Notes under the pieces: model-generated
What the model saw: the letters and a program-made list of their open reading frames with translations, nothing else
The model's database searches: none
Told to the model about the DNA's origin: nothing
Part shown: positions 6,483-7,624 of the stretch, one piece after another
Numbering within the stretch: the first letter of the stretch is position 1
Layout of the letters: every line of letters begins with the position of its first letter
Program-made: the position numbers and the translations under genes
NCBI GenBank assembly: GCA_030598385.1
Contig: JAUVQB010000057.1
Coordinates: 1 to 7,624, forward strand
From: Alphaproteobacteria bacterium
Lineage (GTDB): Bacteria; Pseudomonadota; Alphaproteobacteria; Kiloniellales; JAKSDN01
Length of the DNA stretch: 7,624 nt
Direction of reading: 5' to 3'

Positions 6483-6521
6483 CCCGCCGGACGCGTCTCG
6501 GCGGTGCGTCCGCCAGGCGGG
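6483..6521 (+). terminator. Bulged hairpin after rplI, possible terminator
   Basis: CCCGCC and GGACGC (6483-6494) pair with GCGTCC (6506-6511) and GGCGGG (6516-6521), with a four-base GCCA bulge on the 3' side, starting 18 bases after the rplI stop. The position suits the end of the ribosomal-protein operon, but no T-run follows, so any termination would be imperfect or factor-assisted. Confidence 0.35.
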
Positions 6522-6542
6522 AGTGCGCCCCGGCCGGCATCT

Positions 6543-6560
6543 CCCAGCGATAACGCTGGG
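6543..6560 (+). terminator. Perfect 7-bp hairpin, possible terminator or mRNA 3' end
   Basis: CCCAGCG (6543-6549) and CGCTGGG (6554-6560) form a perfect stem around an ATAA tetraloop, the cleanest hairpin between rplI and dnaB. There is no T-run on either strand directly beside it. It could act with the preceding hairpin as a weak bidirectional terminator or as a 3' stabiliser. Confidence 0.4.
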
Positions 6561-6641
6561 GCTACACAAGCCGTTCACATTGCGTAAACATCTCGGGCTT
6601 CAGCCGCCGTTCCCTGGGTTTGAGGACCCTATTTCGGGCGT

Positions 6642-6884
6642 TTGCGGCTGCGTGGGGAAGCGAGCTTGTGGGGCCGGAAAGAAATCACCGCGCTTTACGA
6701 TGAGCGCTTCTGCCGCATGTGGGAGCTCTATCTCAAGGCGAGCGAGAACAGCTTCCGCCACCGGGGGCAGATGGTCTTTCAGATGCAGTTGACCAAGACG
6801 ATCGACGCACTGCCGGTCACCCGGGAATACATGGCCGAGTGGGAGCGCCGCCGCGGCGCCGATGCCGTCCAGGCGGCCGAGTAA
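6642..6884 (+). pseudogene. C-terminal remnant of cyclopropane-fatty-acyl-phospholipid synthase
   Basis: The frame has no ATG start. It is open from 6624, with TTG codons at 6642 and 6663, and ends at a TAA. From about 6672 it reads as the extreme C-terminus of the SAM-dependent cyclopropane-fatty-acid synthase family: ITALYDERFCRMWELYL, then SFRHRGQMVFQMQLTK and DALPVTREYMAEWE. About 55 residues align with no visible frameshift. The normal protein is about 380-420 residues. The SAM-binding fold and the active-site Cys, Glu and His regions are absent, and I find no other part of the gene in the gap. The aromatic position in WELYL probably corresponds to a tyrosine conserved in the family. It is most likely the leftover end of a deleted or rearranged gene. 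The alternative, a maintained short protein translated from TTG, is possible because the frame is clean. Confidence 0.65.
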
Positions 6885-7066
6885 CGCCACGCCGGTTTCG
6901 AGTCGTTCCCGGCAGCGCTTTGACCGCCCCGGCCAAGCTAGCGTTACCGCGGCTTTCAAGAGAGCAGTTCGCCCTGCCGCCCCGGTTCGCGTAAACTCCC
7001 GGGCAGGAGTCCCCGGCGGCGGCGCGGCGACTTATCCCCGCGTTTCAGCAAACTAACGCAATGCGG

Positions 7067-7096
7067 TTGCTGCCTGGGCGTGATCGGTCTGATAGC
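7067..7096 (+). promoter_or_regulatory. Weak promoter candidate directly before dnaB
   Basis: TTGCTG (7067-7072) and GATAGC (7091-7096) are 18 bases apart, a weak sigma-70-like pair. The -10 element ends only ten bases before the chosen dnaB ATG, and I see no Shine-Dalgarno there. If real, the transcript would have almost no leader. The hexamers are poor and the call is tentative. The rest of the 6885-7106 gap shows nothing else I can support. Confidence 0.2.
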
Positions 7097-7106
7097 TTGC
7101 GCCTAC

Positions 7107-7624
7107 ATGGAAACCAGCACCGCCAACCTCGCCCACTTGCCCGCCGGCGAACAGCAACGCGATCCCTTTCGCGATCCGCCGGTCAACTACGAGGCCGAGC
7201 AGGCTCTGCTCGGCGCCATCCTCGCCAGCAACACCGCGCTGGAGAAGGTGGCCGACTTCCTGCGCCCCGAACATTTCGCCGAGGCCGTGCACGGGCGCAT
7301 CTTCGAAGCTTGCTGCCGCCTCATCGACCGGGGTCAGATCGCCGACTGGGTGCAGCTCAAGAACCTCTTCGAGCAGGACGGCGCGCTTCAGGAGGTGCGC
7401 GGCGCGGATTACCTGAAAGAGCTTCAGGAAAGCGCCATCTCCATCATCAACGCCGGCGACTACGGGCGCACCATTCACGATCTTTTCCTGCGCCGCCAAC
7501 TGATCGGCCTCGGCGAGGACGTGGTCAACGACGCCTTCGATCACGACCTGGACAAGCCGGCCTCCGAGCAGATCGAGGGCGCGGAGCAGAGGCTTTACAG
7601 CCTGGCCGAAAGCGGCACGATCGA
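7107..7624 (+). CDS. dnaB: Replicative DNA helicase DnaB, N-terminal part (runs off the edge)
   Basis: The first 172 codons plus two bases are present. After a short variable leader (about 24 residues) the DnaB N-terminal domain begins at PVNYEAEQALLGAIL and runs to about residue 130, with FLRPEHFAEAVHGRIF, GADYLKELQESA and ISIINAGDYGRTIHDLFLRRQL. The linker helix follows, with DKPASEQIEGAEQRLYSLAESG. This domain forms the collar of the hexamer and contributes to primase contact. The RecA-like ATPase domain lies beyond the window. DnaB unwinds DNA at the replication fork. The ATG at 7107 gives a normal N-terminus but has no clear Shine-Dalgarno; an in-frame GTG at 7080 is a less likely alternative. 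Placement after rplI is a common bacterial arrangement. Confidence 0.95.
   Translation, partial: METSTANLAHLPAGEQQRDPFRDPPVNYEAEQALLGAILASNTALEKVADFLRPEHFAEAVHGRIFEACCRLIDRGQIADWVQLKNLFEQDGALQEVRGADYLKELQESAISIINAGDYGRTIHDLFLRRQLIGLGEDVVNDAFDHDLDKPASEQIEGAEQRLYSLAESGTI

Noticed and set aside
6600..6959. Minus-strand open frame of 119 codons over the Cfa-like fragment
   Set aside because: No recognisable domain, whereas the plus-strand frame here matches a protein family C-terminus.
7032..7040. DnaA-box-like TTATCCCCG upstream of dnaB
   Set aside because: It differs from the consensus at two of nine positions and stands alone with no AT-rich region, so it is not evidence of an origin.

Overview
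The window is GC-rich, high-coding-density DNA from an alphaproteobacterium. The protein sequences and the local order (fabD-fabG-acpP-fabF beside rpsF-rpsR-DUF2232-rplI-dnaB) fit the Rhodospirillales or a close relative. That placement is an inference from protein style and gene order, not from a marker tree.

The left half (24-3525) is a minus-strand fatty-acid synthesis operon, transcribed fabD, fabG, acpP, fabF. FabD loads malonyl onto acyl carrier protein (ACP), AcpP carries the growing chain, FabF condenses and FabG reduces. A good ribosome-binding site at the left edge shows that another minus-strand gene begins just outside; by alphaproteobacterial synteny it is probably mltG. A 349-bp gap (3526-3874) separates this operon from a divergent plus-strand one. 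It holds back-to-back sigma-70-like promoters and a long, strongly structured leader in front of rpsF.

The right half is a plus-strand operon: rpsF (S6), rpsR (S18, 4-bp overlap), a DUF2232 membrane protein, and rplI (L9, overlapping DUF2232 by one base). It is followed by 642 bp that contain hairpins and a short open frame matching only the C-terminus of cyclopropane-fatty-acid synthase, probably a gene remnant. The 5' end of dnaB (replicative helicase, N-terminal domain) then runs off the right edge.

These are housekeeping genes and I see no evidence of a new multi-gene system. The features worth a second look are: a repeat-encoded Arg/Gly/Asp-rich tail on S6; a strongly acidic tail on L9; a nested hairpin in the rpsF leader that could be an S6:S18 autoregulatory site; an in-frame 12-bp tandem repeat inside fabD; and the isolated cfa 3' fragment between rplI and dnaB.
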